From Patagioenas fasciata (Eukaryota > Chordata > Aves > Columbiformes > Columbidae): 64,000 bases of DNA. Position 1 is the stretch's first letter; each line of letters opens with the position of its first letter. Below are positions 1 through 13,984 of the stretch, piece after piece. The notes beneath the pieces are model-generated. The model searched no databases. It saw nothing but the letters and a program-made list of their open reading frames with translations, and was not told the DNA's origin. The position numbers and the translations under genes were made by a program. The stretch is from contig NC_092526.1 of the NCBI RefSeq assembly GCF_037038585.1, positions 6,720,001 through 6,784,000 on the forward strand. The letters run 5' to 3'.

Positions 1-1424
1 TAAACGAAAGAAACTAATCCTTTTCCTCCATAAACTCTGACACCTCCTCCCCTTCAAATACATTATTTTAAATTATGACAAGTATTTGATAAAGATGAAT
101 TTTTAGATTACAGGAGTGTTAGATCTTTTGGTTGATTTTGTCACCAACAGATGTTCACCTAAAACTGTGCTAATCCCGAAAAGCTGATGCAATGTATTTG
201 TGCTTCCTAGAAAAATTAAATTTAAAGTTTCTGTTTTCAGTGGAACTGCATTGACTTCCATGGCTTTTCTGTTGATTTATGTGAGTATGAATGAAATCAG
301 AGAGGACCCAGTAGAATATATTGTAGTTTACACAAAAAAGAATGTATTGCAAGGACTCATCAAAAGAATTTTTCAACATAGTTTATAGAACTGTTTACTG
401 ACTATAGCTGACCTTCACAATTGCTATTAAATATTCACTCTAAGGACTGCTCTGTATATTTAACTAAAGTTCAGTTTAGAAAGAGTTTTAGTACATTTCT
501 ACTTAGTGTCTGTGTTTTCCTCCCAGTTTCAATGGAAGCTAGACAATACATATCTTTTCCACTTAGAATTGACATCAAGAAATCCAATAATTTTTGAGGA
601 ATGGTCTTAAGACTCTAAAGGTCCAGCAGAATCAATGTACTGGCTTATGCACTATTTAATTCTTTCCTGTTTCCATGATGTGTACTTGTAATCATCATAT
701 CTCTGAGAATTTGTCCTGACTACATTTATTGAAGTATATTAGATACTGTCAGTTTGTGTACCAATTGTGTGACTGAGGTCCACACCTTCTTGTGTGTGCT
801 AGAGTAGAATATCTTCTCTGCAATTTTATTATGAAATAAATTTCCTTTAATCCTATTCTAGAAGGATGTGATACTGCTGTGCTTTTGTAGGGTAGAAACA
901 CCCTTTGAAAAAATACTAGAATGTGTTAGCTAGTCCTTTTCAATGATGCATTTTTACAGCCTAATCAAGATAAACCCCAGGAGGGAAAGAGAGGTTTGTG
1001 AGATGGATCTGTGCCCCGTGTGGTTTTTCAAATGGATTAAAAGTCCATTTTATTAACAGAGTGCAGTGTAGTATGAAATAAACCTGAAAGCATATGGGTT
1101 TGCCCTACCGGAGAGCCATGGGTTGAAGTTCTGCTGTGATTTTCCCAGTCCCAACCTCCATTTGTCAGGAAGCTTCACCAGCACTGGGCCAACAGCTGGA
1201 CCTCACTGCTCGTGTTTTGAGGCCACAGCCGTGTCAGCAAATTGGACAGGACAGTGGTACCATAGTGACTGTTCCAATTTGATTATCCAAGGCTGGAGAG
1301 GGTGAGGGTGGGAGTGCTTCACTGGAGGTGGCACATGGCTTTGGGTGGGCCTGAGTCTTTGCAGACTGGCAGGGGAACATGCCCAAGCTTATGCTGTGAG
1401 AGAGCAGGATACAAAGTGGTACTA
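1..1424. other. Intergenic, nothing recognised
   Basis: The sequence is AT-rich without a recognisable repeat, exon or RNA gene. The only open frames are short and unfamiliar. Confidence 0.6.
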
Positions 1425-1745
1425 CAAAGGAGGTTGTAGCATGGAGGGTGTTGATCTCTTCTCCTAAGTGACAAATGATAGGACAAGAGGAAATGGCCTC
1501 AAGTTGCAACAGGGAAGGTTTAGATTGAATATTAGGACAAATTTATTCGTAGAAAGGGTTGTCAGGTATTGGAACAGGCTGCTCCGGGAAGTGGTGGAGT
1601 CACCATCCCAAGGGGTGTTTAAAAGCTGTGTAGGTGAGGTTCTTATGGACATGGTTTAGAGGTGGACTTGGCAGTGTTAACCTAATGGTTGGACTTGGTG
1701 GTCTTAAAGGTCTTTTCCAACCAAAATGATCTTACAATTCTGTGT
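1425..1745 (+). mobile_element. CR1 LINE fragment, 3' end
   Basis: The landmarks appear in CR1 order on the plus strand: TCTCTTCTCCTAAGTGACAA, ATAGGACAAGAGGAAATGGC, GATTGAATATTAGGACAAAT, GGAACAGGCTGCTCCGGGAA, GTGGTGGAGTCACCATCCC, then the TTGGACTTGGTGGTCTTAAA end and a terminal ACAATTCTGTG. It is 5'-truncated. The sequence just left of 1425 may be a more diverged CR1 continuation but I could not support that. Confidence 0.92.
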
Positions 1746-4700
1746 ATGGTCTGCGTGGCAAGAGCCCACCTCAGGCTGTGCACGAGCACCGTGCCGTGCT
1801 GCTGCTTCACCTTGCTTCCCGGCAAGGACAATCTCATTCTGCATCTGCTGCCAAAGGGTTGGCCTGGCATAGCCTTACATGTCTGTGGGCAAAGAGAAGT
1901 GATGCTCCCCTTGTGCCACTTCCACACCATGGGTAGTATACGCCTGCAGCTGAGGTGGCTGGGTTTTAGGCAGCATTTCCAGCTTGAATGGCCATTTCTG
2001 CTGGAAAAAAAACAGGTCACTTGGTTATATGGTCTTCTTCAAGTCCACCTTTGTGACCACACTCGGCTGGAGTGTGCCAGTTATTTGCAAATCAAATTTT
2101 ATTAGGGGAAAATTTTCATGCACTGTCTTCCCTGTTCATAGAATAGCTTTCTCTCTTGGAGAAAAAAAAGAGTTTGAGTTCAAGAGCTGGAAGTGCATCT
2201 ACAAGATAAAGGTAAATTCTGTTTGATACACCAGGGTCCTGGGGCAGTTTCTGGCTGTCAGTCCTTTCCTTGAGCTCTTTTCCCCCCAGCTGCCAAGGCC
2301 ATGAGGGATAGGTTTTGCTTTCTTTAATGTGAAGTCTTGTCACGTGGCTCCCACTAAAGGCAGCCAACACCATCTTCTACCCAGACCAGAAAATGGTCCG
2401 TTCAGGCTGTTCAAAACATTCTTGCCCATGTTGCAAACTGAGCCCGAGATTTCCTCACACACACCACACAAAATATCCCACATAGTTCCCTGGATTTCTG
2501 TTGTATTTCTTAATACTTCCTCTAAGATCTTCAAAAACATTTTAAATGAAGTCAGTTGCAGCTGCTCTGTCAGGAATTCACTAAGCACTGCAGCCACTGA
2601 AGCAATTAAAAAAATTGCACAGAAGGTAATTAAAAGCCTTACTGGTTCTTGCTATTAGACTGACATTTTAAATGCCTCTAGATGTTTTATTGTGCCAATA
2701 ACCTGTTTCCCTAGTCTCAAAGAGAAATACAACTGACATCCGTAATTTACTGAAGTATTCTACAGGTATCGTAACATTCCAACTAGAAATCTATATTAAA
2801 TCACTGTGGTTTTCTGTTCTGCAGAGTCCTTGCTGCACAACATAATGAAACAGTGGTTATTTGTTAATGGGTATTACAGCTTAGCCTCTTATTCCCTGTA
2901 GTGAACTGAGTAATATTTTTATTACTTGTACACAAAGAGATACCTTCTGGTTGTCATGAGCATGTGGGCTGGAGGGAGTCAGGCAGAGGTTCTCTTCCTT
3001 CTGTGCAAAAATAGGGCAGAATGCCTGGTTTGTTGTATAGGCAATGCAAGTGGCCTTTCTCTGCCAGGATGAGCTTTACTAATGAGTGGGGCTGTACACA
3101 GTGTGACTGGCTGCTGTCCACAAGATCTACAAGGACATAGCTGGAGCTACCAGTGCGTCTTCATCCTCAAGTCCTGCGTATAGACAGGCTAACAGGAGAT
3201 CCTGTGGAGACCTGAGTCAGTCTCCACAGCTAGAAAAGTTAGGCTGCCTTAGTATATCCCTTCCCAGACCCCATGTGTGTCCAGAAAGGAAAGCTGGCAG
3301 GATATTAGGCAGTTTGCCAGCTTTCCATTCCAGGTCCAAGCAGAGACTTTAAAAGGATGCAGGGGAAATATTTTATTATAACACTTGCCTTGATAGCCTC
3401 CAAGTGTGAACGTGCTGATACAATGACTTTGCAGTGTGCAAATGAACTAACTCTTATTCATCCCTGCTAGGAAGCTATAGGGAAACCACATGACAGAGAA
3501 GGTAACTGGAGGTTATTTAATGTTTTTCCCCTTGATTTATTTTGTAGATCCCACTGGAATGTAAAATCAAACCAGATTTCCGGTATATTACACTTCACTG
3601 CAGAGCATGCAGAAGTAAGGCTGTACCAAACTGCATTGTGTTAGAGATGATGTAATGTCTTAAAGTTTGACAGAAATTATTCTGATGTGTAAGCATGAGG
3701 AGCGTCATTAATGCTGAGCTTTCAACTTTTATCTCATTTTTCCTCTCCTGGGTTGCATTAATACTATGTAAACAGGCCTATTTTGGAAGGGATTTCAGCC
3801 ATAAACAAACCCCCACGTGTCTGTTACCCCTGAGAAAACCTACTCAGGCTGGCTTACATCGACCTCTGCACTGTCTTTTGAATCATATCCTGCTGATCAA
3901 TGCTACATGTCTCTACAGTTTGCATCAACAAGAACGTAAAATGGCAAAACTCTCTTGGCACTAATCTGTGAAACCACGTCTAATTCTCTTTTTTAATGAG
4001 GCATTGAATTATTCCATACAGTGAGATGCCTGTCAGTTTGCAGCATAGCTCCGTGCATGCTGTTATGCCACCAGAGATAAACAATCAGTAGGACTGATCA
4101 GGCAGGCAATCACTTAAACAAATCTGAGTAGAAAAAAATGTTGCACATGCACTCCTCAGGATGAAATAAATATTTTGATAAAGTTGCATAATGAAAATAT
4201 GTGATATGTGAATACAGTGACTGGCAGTAACTAATTAACAGAGAGTTAGGTTTTGCATAAATTATTCTTTTTCTAGACTTGCAATGGGAGGAAGACCCAG
4301 GGATCAGAACAGGTCAGTTCCCTGTTTTGCCATGGATTTAGCCCTGAGTGGTTTAGTTTCTCCTCTGTGTAGCAGCTCCACTCCTTCATCACAGAAACAA
4401 ACATAACAGTGCAAGGTACACCTGCTTGGGGCAAGGGTGGCCCTTCTTCTCAAGGGGAAAAGGCAGGGAGTGCGTTATGTACCTCTGTGAGAAACACAGG
4501 GCAGGCAGCTGTGGTGCTGGCTGTGCTCTTCATGCTGGACATCTGTGGGTGCAGCCAGGTGCAGATGTAAGCAAGAGTCAGCAGATAGGTCGTTGCCGTT
4601 ATGTGACACTCATTAACTGATTACATAGTACATAATATTTTCAGGGGAAAATGGTGTCCAGGTAGTAAGCAGTCTTAAAAGAAGACACATCACAAACCCA

Positions 4701-5629
4701 ACTATAGCCTTGCTTCCCCTGCTGCTAAGCCATCCTACCTATACTTGCCATCATACTTGTGAGCACCACCACAAACCAGTTAGCAGATCCTTACTCATAC
4801 CCCTAGGAAATGGTTCAAGTATTCCCAGTGATATCTGGGTTGCTGTTTAATAATCTTTGTGATGATCTCACACCATTAAGCCAGTAGTGATTTGAGCACT
4901 TTGGTCACGCAAACCTGCCCTGTTTTTCATTAAGTCAATGGGTTTCTATTGAGTTTGAAGGGCACCGAATAATCAAATCAGGTGTTTTATCTCCTGATTT
5001 TGCTGTATCCTTGTTTTACTGTCACTATTTAAGGCCAAGTGATGGAAATATTGATTTCTGCATTTACCTGTATCCTACCCAACACATAATTTCCTCTCAA
5101 AGGAGTTCTCAGGTGCTTTACAGAATTCTCTTCTTAAACTGATCTGTCGCAAAAAAATCTCACCCAATATCAAAATTTCGTTAAAAATGATCCTTGTCCT
5201 CTACTTGGTTTAGAGTATATTGCGTGTCTTTTGAACAAGACAGCGAGGATTCCTTTCTGGCAAACCCCTGTGAATCTGGACTCCCATGCCCTGTCATCAT
5301 TGCATACAGCAAAGATCACTTTGAGAAACAGTGATTGCTTTTGAGCTTCGTACCACAGAAGAGTGGCACATCTGGAGAAGTCACTGTCCAGCTGCTTGTT
5401 GCCAGAAGTTACCTCCCCTTCAGCCTGCTGGCTGGGCTGCTTGTGGGATTTCTCCAAATGAATCCTTTAGCGTGGGCAGCTTCAATAATGACAGGTTCTA
5501 ATCAAGCAGTTTGGGCAGCACAGTTGGATCCGGCACTGAACACGTGTCCACAGCTCAAAGGGAATAAGGTTTTACAGGGAGCAGAATCCAAACCTCTTGA
5601 AACGGGCTTCTCCGTCTAACATGAAAATC
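1746..5629. other. Intergenic, nothing recognised
   Basis: The sequence appears single-copy and holds scattered short open frames of up to 138 codons, at 1689-2105, which starts inside the CR1. None resembles a known protein. No repeat array was seen. Confidence 0.55.
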
Positions 5630-6130
5630 TAATGTAAAATCTGATGCTCTAAAGCTTAAAAACATTTTAATTAGGAAACGTATTGATGGTTAGGTTGAAC
5701 TAAGTAATAGTCTAAGAGTGTTTGGGTGGGAAACTTGGCTGTTTAGGCGGAATTGTAAAGTTGTGCGCTAATTCACTGACGCGCAGTGTAATTTGTGATT
5801 AAGGTTATCTGCAGTATCTAACCTTTTAGTAAATGCCAGCTGCATAATGACTGTCAGTTTTCTCTCCTCAGATATTACATTGCAGAGGGTTCTATCTGAC
5901 CATAAGAATCTGTTTAATAAGACTCTAATGGGAAATGACCAGTATCTGACTATTACAGATTAAAAGTGACAATGCTAATTGACTGCAGAGGTATCTACAT
6001 GAAGAGGGACCAGAAAAATCATTTAAGTCTAAATGAAATTGGACTGATTTGATATTTGAAAAAGCATTACATTCCTCTTGTGTTTGGCAGTGTGAATTAA
6101 TTGCTCCCTGTGTCAGGCAGAACTGGTTTC
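5630..6130. promoter_or_regulatory. Candidate conserved non-coding block
   Basis: AT-rich, repeat-free sequence has several TAATT and ATTA words and an isolated CpG group in TGCGC...ACGCGCA at 5764-5785. The pattern resembles enhancer-type conserved elements in vertebrate gene deserts. Conservation cannot be measured here, so this is a guess from composition. Confidence 0.25.
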
Positions 6131-9111
6131 TATATAGCAATAGGCTAAGCTTGGTGGGGAGTGAAGAGCAATAACTTGGGGGCTTGAGAAATACACATCC
6201 GTTTACTAAAATTAGAAGTTTATGGGAAGGTTTGTATTGTACGTAATTTTTATGGTGAGGAGAGAAATGATATTTTGCACATGTAGAAATACAATTCCGG
6301 AAAACTTCTAATTATTTGATTCTGTGGATTTGAAATTGCTAGGAAAACAAATGGGCTGGACAACCACATTTCTGCTCTGAAGATGCAAATTTAATTACCT
6401 TTTTTTTCCTTAGCTTTTCAAAACACATTTTGCAAATAAATAGGAGAGGATAATATAAAATCACAGTTATATTTTATGAGGAATTGGTAGGAATGATAAG
6501 AGTAGGAAATGATCACACATGGCATACGCTTATCTCAAAAATGACCTGAAATCATTAGGGATCAGATAAATGCATGTGGTTAATTTCTATACAGTTTGCT
6601 GTGTACAAATCTTTACTTTCAGTCAAACAGGTTGCAGTACAAATTAAGTTCCCTATACAATTTTTACAGGTGTAAGAAGGGAATCGGACACATAGTATTG
6701 AACCCAAGTAACACACTATGTGCACAGAAAATGCTTCATTTTCATATTTAAATGCATAAAAAGGTTTTGTTAAATAAATGGTAGGCATTCTTTAAAAGTG
6801 TCAAGATACTGAGAAAACTCTCTTCTAGCGCATGTCTGTGTGCTTCAAAATACTATGGGAAAATAGTTGTAAAGATACAGAAAAAGCTTGGGGTTCAATA
6901 CGTGCTGATGCCATGGCCTCTCACCCAGTCTAATCAAGTTAGATATCTTGTGTATTACAGCAGCACATGAGCCACCTTGATAGATTATTTTATTTTATTT
7001 TATTTTATTTTATTTTATTTTATTTTATTTTATTTTATTTTATTGAAAAATTAGTGTTTCAGTTCTCTGGTTGTTTTTAAAACCTACATGAACGCAGGGA
7101 AAATTGCCAATGAATTCAGTACAGAATTCAGCGAGTTAATACAGAAAACAGTTATGTCTCTGCTTTAATTCAGTATGCGGGCAATTCTGTTGAAGCTGGA
7201 GGAACATGTGGCTTGGTTCAAACTAAATGGATCCATAAGTCTTTGCAAAATCATCTGCTTAGTGTCTCTGGTGGAAGATAAAGAAGGAAAGAAGCATGGT
7301 AATTTTACAGGAAGATGCACTGAAATATGCCCTTCTTCTCCCTGACCCTGCTGTATCCCCAGCTCATACCTGGGAATGTGTGCAGAGTACTCTGTGGGAC
7401 ATTCTACCAGTGCTAGGAAGGAAAAAAAGATGGGAAACAAAAAATAATACTCCTAAATTTCTTGAAATACTGTAATTTTGTTACTGTACAATTTTCAGAT
7501 TAAGCTTCTGGTAATTGATTTCTAAGGTAATATTTTTGTGTTCTGCTTATGTAATGCATAGGATTAAGGTAAAATGAAGACTGTTCTTAGAGTTCAGAAT
7601 ACAGGTTACGTTACTTCTGTACAAGAATTGATAGACCATTCATATAGCTGCTGCAATGTATAATAGCAATCCACAATTACTTACACAGCATGGAGCTGGG
7701 AAACACAGCAAAATAATCAGCATGAAAGTGAATAATGGAATGTGTTGAACTTATATGGCCAAATTCTTCCTTTGTGTCAGTTTTAGGCCAGTACAGCTAT
7801 TGCAATATAAATAAAACCACAAAAATAATTTCACTGATTTCAATGCAGCTGGTCCTTAGAGAAATGAAAAGGTTTAGACTTTCATTCTGCGGTCTTTAGT
7901 TTGAAAGAAAATATACAAGATTTTTCTCGTCTTTGATTTTTTATAATTAAAACCGAATCAATACAATCCTAAAGAAAGAAGTATGTGAATATTTATATAG
8001 GTACCATAACTTTGCTTAAATTTGATCATAATGGCCTTTGAGGACTTTCTGTTCCACAAACTCAAAGCCTTTTGAAGCTGGCCTGCATAATTCAGTCAAA
8101 TGTAGATATCATATAGCTGCATATTTATATTTGTTGTTCAGTATCCATATCTGAAGTCATAGCTTTGCATTCAGCTCCCTAATAACTTGGCTTAGGACTC
8201 TAGATGCTTAAATATCAAACCCCAGTGTAGTTTTTTTCTAAATAATCTATAAACTGCCACTTGCTCATTCTTGATATTGGGAGGAATATTTTTGAAACCT
8301 GGCTAGATTAACAACTGATTGGATTGATTCATAGGTGTTCTGCAAAGGTCAAAATTGACCACATTGTATTACAGAGTAACACACCAATTGACTAGTGGCT
8401 AACTTAGTGAATGAAGTCATTTGGTTTTCTCTCTGCAAGTACTCTACACCTATTACAAAGTTACTATACCCCGGCCTTTAATCCTGACTTGCCTCTGGAT
8501 GAAACAGTAAATGGTGTTTCTTACGACATTTTCTACTGAGCAGTAGCATGCAAAGGTTCTGCAGAACAAAATCAGAGCCCCTCATCTATATGGTCTGGCT
8601 CACTGGGCCAACTTCAGGGCCCTAACACCAGTTTATATAAAAACAAGCATTTCCCCTGCTGTACGAGCTCCCCTGCTCGTGTGGGGAGAGGTGCTGTTCA
8701 TCCTGCACATCTGGACATCAGCTGGGACACTCTGCTCCCTTCTGTGCAAATTACACCCAGGTAATTCCATACCAGAATAGCAGAGTTGAACTCTTGCTCT
8801 TTCTCAGCTTGAAGCAGAGGTAAGAGGTTGTTTCATGTCTTTTTGTGCTCTAATGTTAGCACAAGATGTGGCCGTAGACAGAAATGGGAATACGTTAGCA
8901 CAAGAGGGAGATCCATATGAAAGTGCAAGACATGGTTCCTCTAAATGATATTTATTAAACATCATAGATGTTTAAAAAATATGACAGCGAAAGTCCTGAA
9001 AAAATTTACTTTCAAGAGTTTTAGCCAGTTTTAAGACTTATCTCTTAAATTAAAGGTAATGCAGATATTATATTTTCTATTTGTCCCTTATAGTGTAGTA
9101 GAGGGACAAGG
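6131..9111. other. Intergenic with one microsatellite
   Basis: Apart from the (ATTTT)n array the sequence is AT-rich and carries no gene or element that I can identify. Confidence 0.55.
6984..7044 (+). repeat. (ATTTT)n microsatellite
   Basis: About twelve copies of the pentamer ATTTT run without interruption over about 61 bp. It is likely to vary in length between individuals. Confidence 0.98.
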
Positions 9112-9485
9112 ATAGAATCACAGAATCACAGAATTGACTGGGTTGGAAAAGACCTCAGAGATCATCAAGTCCAACCCTTGGTCCAACTCCAGTCCATTGA
9201 CCAGATCATGGCACTAAGTGCCATGTCCAATCTCAGTTTAAAAACCTCCAGGGCCGGTAAGTCCAGCACCTCCCTGGGCAGCCATTCCAATGCCTGACCA
9301 CTCTCTTTGCAAAGAATTGCTTTCTAATCTCCAGCCTCAATTTCCCCTGGCAGAGTTGAAGCCCATGCCCCCTTGTCCTATTGCTGACTGCCTGGGAGAA
9401 GAGACCAATCCCCACCTGGCTACAACTTCCCTTCAGGTAGTTCTAGAGAGTGCTGAGCTCACCTCTAAGCCTCCTCTTAATGAAT
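9112..9485 (-). mobile_element. CR1 LINE fragment, 3' end
   Basis: The left edge carries tandem ATAGAATCACAGAATCACAG, the reverse complement of the 8-mer repeats that end CR1. It is followed by GGGTTGGAAAAGACCTC and AAGTCCAACCC. Further right are CACCTCCCTGGGCAGCC and CCTTGTCCTATTGCT, in the order expected of an inverted CR1 3' end. Short open frames over it are shadows and not the CR1 proteins, whose reverse transcriptase region is absent. Confidence 0.93.
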
Positions 9486-12400
9486 ATACGGGTAAGAAAG
9501 GCTACTTTTTCTGAAGATCACCACTGTGGAGATTTGCACAAGTAGCTCCAGCAAACAATAAAACCACAAGACACACAAAAAAGTAGTTCTGGTAGTTGTT
9601 TTCCTGCTTTATCTTCCTCAGTTTATATAGGAAAAATGTACATATCCATTAAAAAAATATGGTTTACTTTTTATTTTTTTTAAACATTGATATTGTGCCA
9701 GAACCATTTTTAACCTAACTGTAGAATCCATCACTGTCAATAGATATAAAAATGGCTTCCATTTTTTTTCTTTCCAACAACTTACCATTTTGACATGTAA
9801 AGAAGAGTCATTTTGTAAAATTCTAAACTTCTACAAAGGTAAGAAATGGCAAAATAATAACAACATTTGTCTTCTGTCACAAAATATTGACATGGTATTA
9901 CTACAGCAAAATTGGTTTGTGTTGTGAAGTGTGTCTCCTAGATAAATCAGATTTGAGACGTTTTTAAGCTAACTAGATTGTACTTTAGTCCTGATATATA
10001 TATAAGAATATCAAGACACATGATACTGATTTTTTTTTAAGTGAGATAAGAGCACTTTGGTTTAAAACAAACAAATAAACACAAACAAACCACAAAACAA
10101 CAACCAACCAACCAAAACCCCAAAACATTTCCCGTTCTTTATCTGTTTTCACTGTTTTACACTTCACTCTAATGTGATTCAATATTTCAGTAAGTGGATA
10201 GTGCATGCCTCAGTCTTATATATAAACAAGCAGAGGTGAGGTTATTTATACATAGATTTTCAGAAAAAAAGTGCCTTTTCCATGTCAGATCAAATAGATA
10301 TGATCCCAACAATTTAGGACAAGTACATTTCTATTTCCACATAATTAAAATGTGGGTGAGACAAAGCCAAAAAGGCTTTGTAAAATCTTCACAGGCTTAT
10401 GATGTTTATCAGACTCTGTGCTGAATACTTCTGCATTAATTGTATGGCTTAGTGAAGGACTTACAAAAGATTTGGAGAGCGCTGCTCCTCCTGGTCGTGC
10501 TTTACTGAGAGTTGTTAAGCTGACATCTGGCTGAGCATCTTCTTGCTCCGGGGCATCCTCCCCACCATGGTAGGAGGTGTCAGGCCACTTTGCCAAACGC
10601 ATGGCTGGAACTGGTTTCTTCATGCCTTGCTCTGCAGAACACCAACGGCTTTCCCCCATGAACTTGAAAGGAACAGCAGCAAACAATTAGCAGTTCTTCA
10701 ATACTAGAAAATATCCATCTGCTCTTGGCACAACTGTTTGTCAACATATAAATAGCTACACTACAAGCAAATGGAGCAATTTTCTACATCTGGCTCATGC
10801 TTCCTTTCCTCCCTGTGCAAGCCGAGCTTGCAGTTCAGTAAAAGAAATTAATATATTCACAAAAATGTCAGTATTTGCCATGTTATTTTAAAAAGAATAA
10901 TTTCAGCAAATAAATGGAAACATGGAGATCCCTTGAATTTTTTTGGTCCCGTTTTTTTGGTGCTAGAGTACAATTTCATACTCAAATAGGGGTAAAGAAC
11001 ATATCTGATGGGCTGTGTTTAATTTTGCATCATGTAATTAGTTACCTGCTGGAGTTTCTCACAGCTTTTCCATTTGCTCCTATAAGGGCTAATCCTACCA
11101 AAGAAAGAAAAGAGTCATTCTGTGACCAGTGGAACTTATGAAGCTTCGTTTCCTGCAGCTCCCTCCCACGTGGTTTCTCTGGTGTCTAATAGCTTGGTTA
11201 AGTTCACGCTGCAGGTTCTCCCACAGTAAGACACCCAGATTAGTTCCCTTTCATTTGGCTTTCAATTTGCACGGAACAAGTAGAAATTTACTTTAGATTT
11301 AACATAATGGGGAAATAGGTTTCATTTCTTTTTAAAAAAATCAAATAAAAACATCAGCGCTTTAGAGGAGCCACAAAAGTGCATTTACTTTTTCCCAATT
11401 AGGTGATGATCATAAATGCTATTAAACATATCCGTACTAGTGATGTATTGATGGAAAACTTTTACAGAAATCTAAGTGACAAGGCTCCAATGGGTTCTCA
11501 GTTTCCAGTCCACACTGAACTACAATTCTCTCTTGAACAGTCAGGTGTTATCACATAAACGTTGACAGATCCCCATTGGCCAAGCTCTGATCTCATACCA
11601 ATTTCATTTGCTTTCAAACCCATTGGCTTCTGTGGTTTCTCCATTTTCATTTGGCATTGCTTAGACATTTTCATCCTGAGAATTAAATGTTTGTGTAAGG
11701 CAATATGGAACTGAATGTTTTGCAAGTTGCTTCCTCATGTGATGACGGCAGAAATGTTCAGAATTCTGAGGAAAATGCCGGTATTGAACAGAATGGACAC
11801 AGGCATTGTCTCTTATAAATGGACCTTCTTGGCATTACTAGATCTGTTTATTTATGTTTATTGTTGGACTCCTTCCTACTATAGTAAAGTAAATGTAATC
11901 TCCATGGGCTGGATGCTTTCTTCTCTAAATTGCAATCAAGGTGGGTTCCTGTTATTTGCACGTACTGTGTGCTGCTAACCTAGTCTCTTAAAATCAGCAT
12001 TTGCCTTTGAAGAAATGAGAAGTGGTGAAAGGGAAAAGCCTGTTGATTGTTCCTGAGGTGGTCCTTCCAGACTGACTGAATGAATACCAGCTATGGGTGC
12101 CAGTCACACAAACCCACAAGCCTAGGACACAAAGGGATGGAGGATCATTAAATATATTCACTCTTTACTATTACCATTGAGGAGTAAAAACTGTGAAATG
12201 CTTTTTGCAACATCCTGTCTGCATACAAGTCCTTGTCTTGTTGCAAATCTACTTCCAAGTCTGCTTAGTCCTCTTTAAATTTGTTGTTGTAGGAATTCGT
12301 TGCTTTTTTCCCCCAAGATAAAAGTGACCAACCAACCTGCAGGCAAAGTGCTAGCGGGTGGGATCTAAACTGCCCGCACAGCTGTCCTTGACCTGCAGAT

Positions 12401-13806
12401 GTTCTGCTCTTACTGTGTTTCTGGGCATCTCCTGGAGAGGCTGCCTGCTTCATGAGTTGCAAGCTAACGGTGAATTTGGGTGAACATCCACAAGTGGCAA
12501 GACTGAGATTTCCAAATGGACTTACATATGGATTGAGACCCAGAGTCTCCAGAGGTAAAAGCCTTAGTGTGCAGAACTGCTGGGCTTCAGCTCTCAGGGT
12601 TGGTAGTTTTCAGCCTCTGTCATTGGTTTAAATTTGTCTGAATTGGGACTCCTTAAGCTAAGGAAGCACTCGTATCCAAATTTGCCTCATTATTAAAAAG
12701 GAAGGACTAAACATTTTGGATCCAGATCATGTCTGTATAACAGAGTTTGAATATGTTAATTGTCTTCTAATCACAACTTTGTCACATGCCACACAGGTTA
12801 ATTCTTAGATTTCTGGGAGCCTGCTTGAGAGGATAGTTGATGCTTGTCACATCATTGGGATAACTGTGGTTTGGGAGTTTTTTAGGTGCTTAAATACCAT
12901 ATTGAAGAAATACTTGTCTGTTTGTATTTACCTGCCAGACTAGAGATTAGCTGAGAAAATTCTACCAGAAAATCTTGATTCTTGGTCTAATTATGCTGAT
13001 GGTAATCAATGGCATTAATGTCAATGTCTAACTAATATGTACTTACCTAAACTGTCATATAGTCATAAATCGCCAGACATTATTTCCTTCCATTAGCAAT
13101 TGCTGCCGTAAGTCTTGAGCAAGACAAGCTGAAGCCAAATCACCTTATGCCCACCTTCTAGGACAGCAGGTAATAGTATTGATGTTGGGTGTGTGCTCCT
13201 CTGCTTCACAGCGCCATTTCATTGTGTTTGCAGAGCTGGGAGATGTTTCCTTTGCCCAGAGTTTGAACCCAGTGACCATTTCTCTGAGATTGACTCAAGA
13301 GGAAAAAATTCTCATGTGCAGAGGAATGATTTGATTGTTAGAGTAAATGTGATGTTAGAATGTAAAACTAGGATGATAGTCTGTTTCTTGGAAAGTGCAA
13401 GGTGATTTTAAATACATTTTCCTGAAAGAAGTGTAGCTTTTCCAGTAAGTTAAGACTTTTCCCTGGTAAAAGGTCAAGCACAGACTCAAAGGACATGTGA
13501 GAACAATGTCTGAATTAAGAAACATGCATTTGATATAGCCAGATGTAAGAATGAAAAAGGAGAACTCAGACAGGAATTTCAAACCATACACTTGGAGAGT
13601 TTCTTCCCATCCTTGCAGCCTTTCCCATTACTTTGTGGATGCCTTAGTGGATCTAGGAGACCGACACAGTTCTAGTGATACAAAGCTTCATTTTGGTATC
13701 CTCAGATTCAAGACTGCATCCCGAGGCTCCAGATTTAAATAAGATTAATAGATCCTGGTCCATGGAGCACAGGACTGATGGGCTGCCACTATCTTAGTAA
13801 AGGAAG
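9486..13806. other. Intergenic, nothing further recognised
   Basis: The only named element is the A/C-rich tract near 10.1 kb. The longest open frame (113 codons, 10,345-10,686 minus) is unfamiliar and lacks splice or promoter context. Confidence 0.55.
10064..10127. repeat. A/C-rich low-complexity tract
   Basis: The plus strand consists almost only of A and C in AAAC and CCAA-like words over about 64 bp. Confidence 0.85.
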
Positions 13807-13984
13807 CAATCAACAACAAACAAACAAAATGCCAAACAACAACAACAAACACAACACAAAACAAAACAAACTCCCCAAAACCAACAACCCCCCCAACAAC
13901 AAATCCCAAACCCCTAAAACACCCCAACAAAAACAAACTAACAAAAACCCAACCAAACCAAACCCTCCCCGGGCCACCAACCCA
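13807..13984. repeat. Long A/C-rich low-complexity tract
   Basis: Over about 178 bp only about 11 plus-strand bases are G or T. C-runs at 13888-13894, 13905-13907, 13911-13914 and 13922-13925 make a G-rich series on the minus strand. Overlapping open frames rich in Asn, Gln, Thr and Lys (plus) or Val, Gly, Phe and Leu (minus) follow from composition alone. Confidence 0.9.

Noticed and set aside
1234..2105. Open frames over and beside the first CR1
   Set aside because: They lie over or beside the non-coding 3' part of a truncated element and do not encode CR1 ORF1 or the reverse transcriptase.
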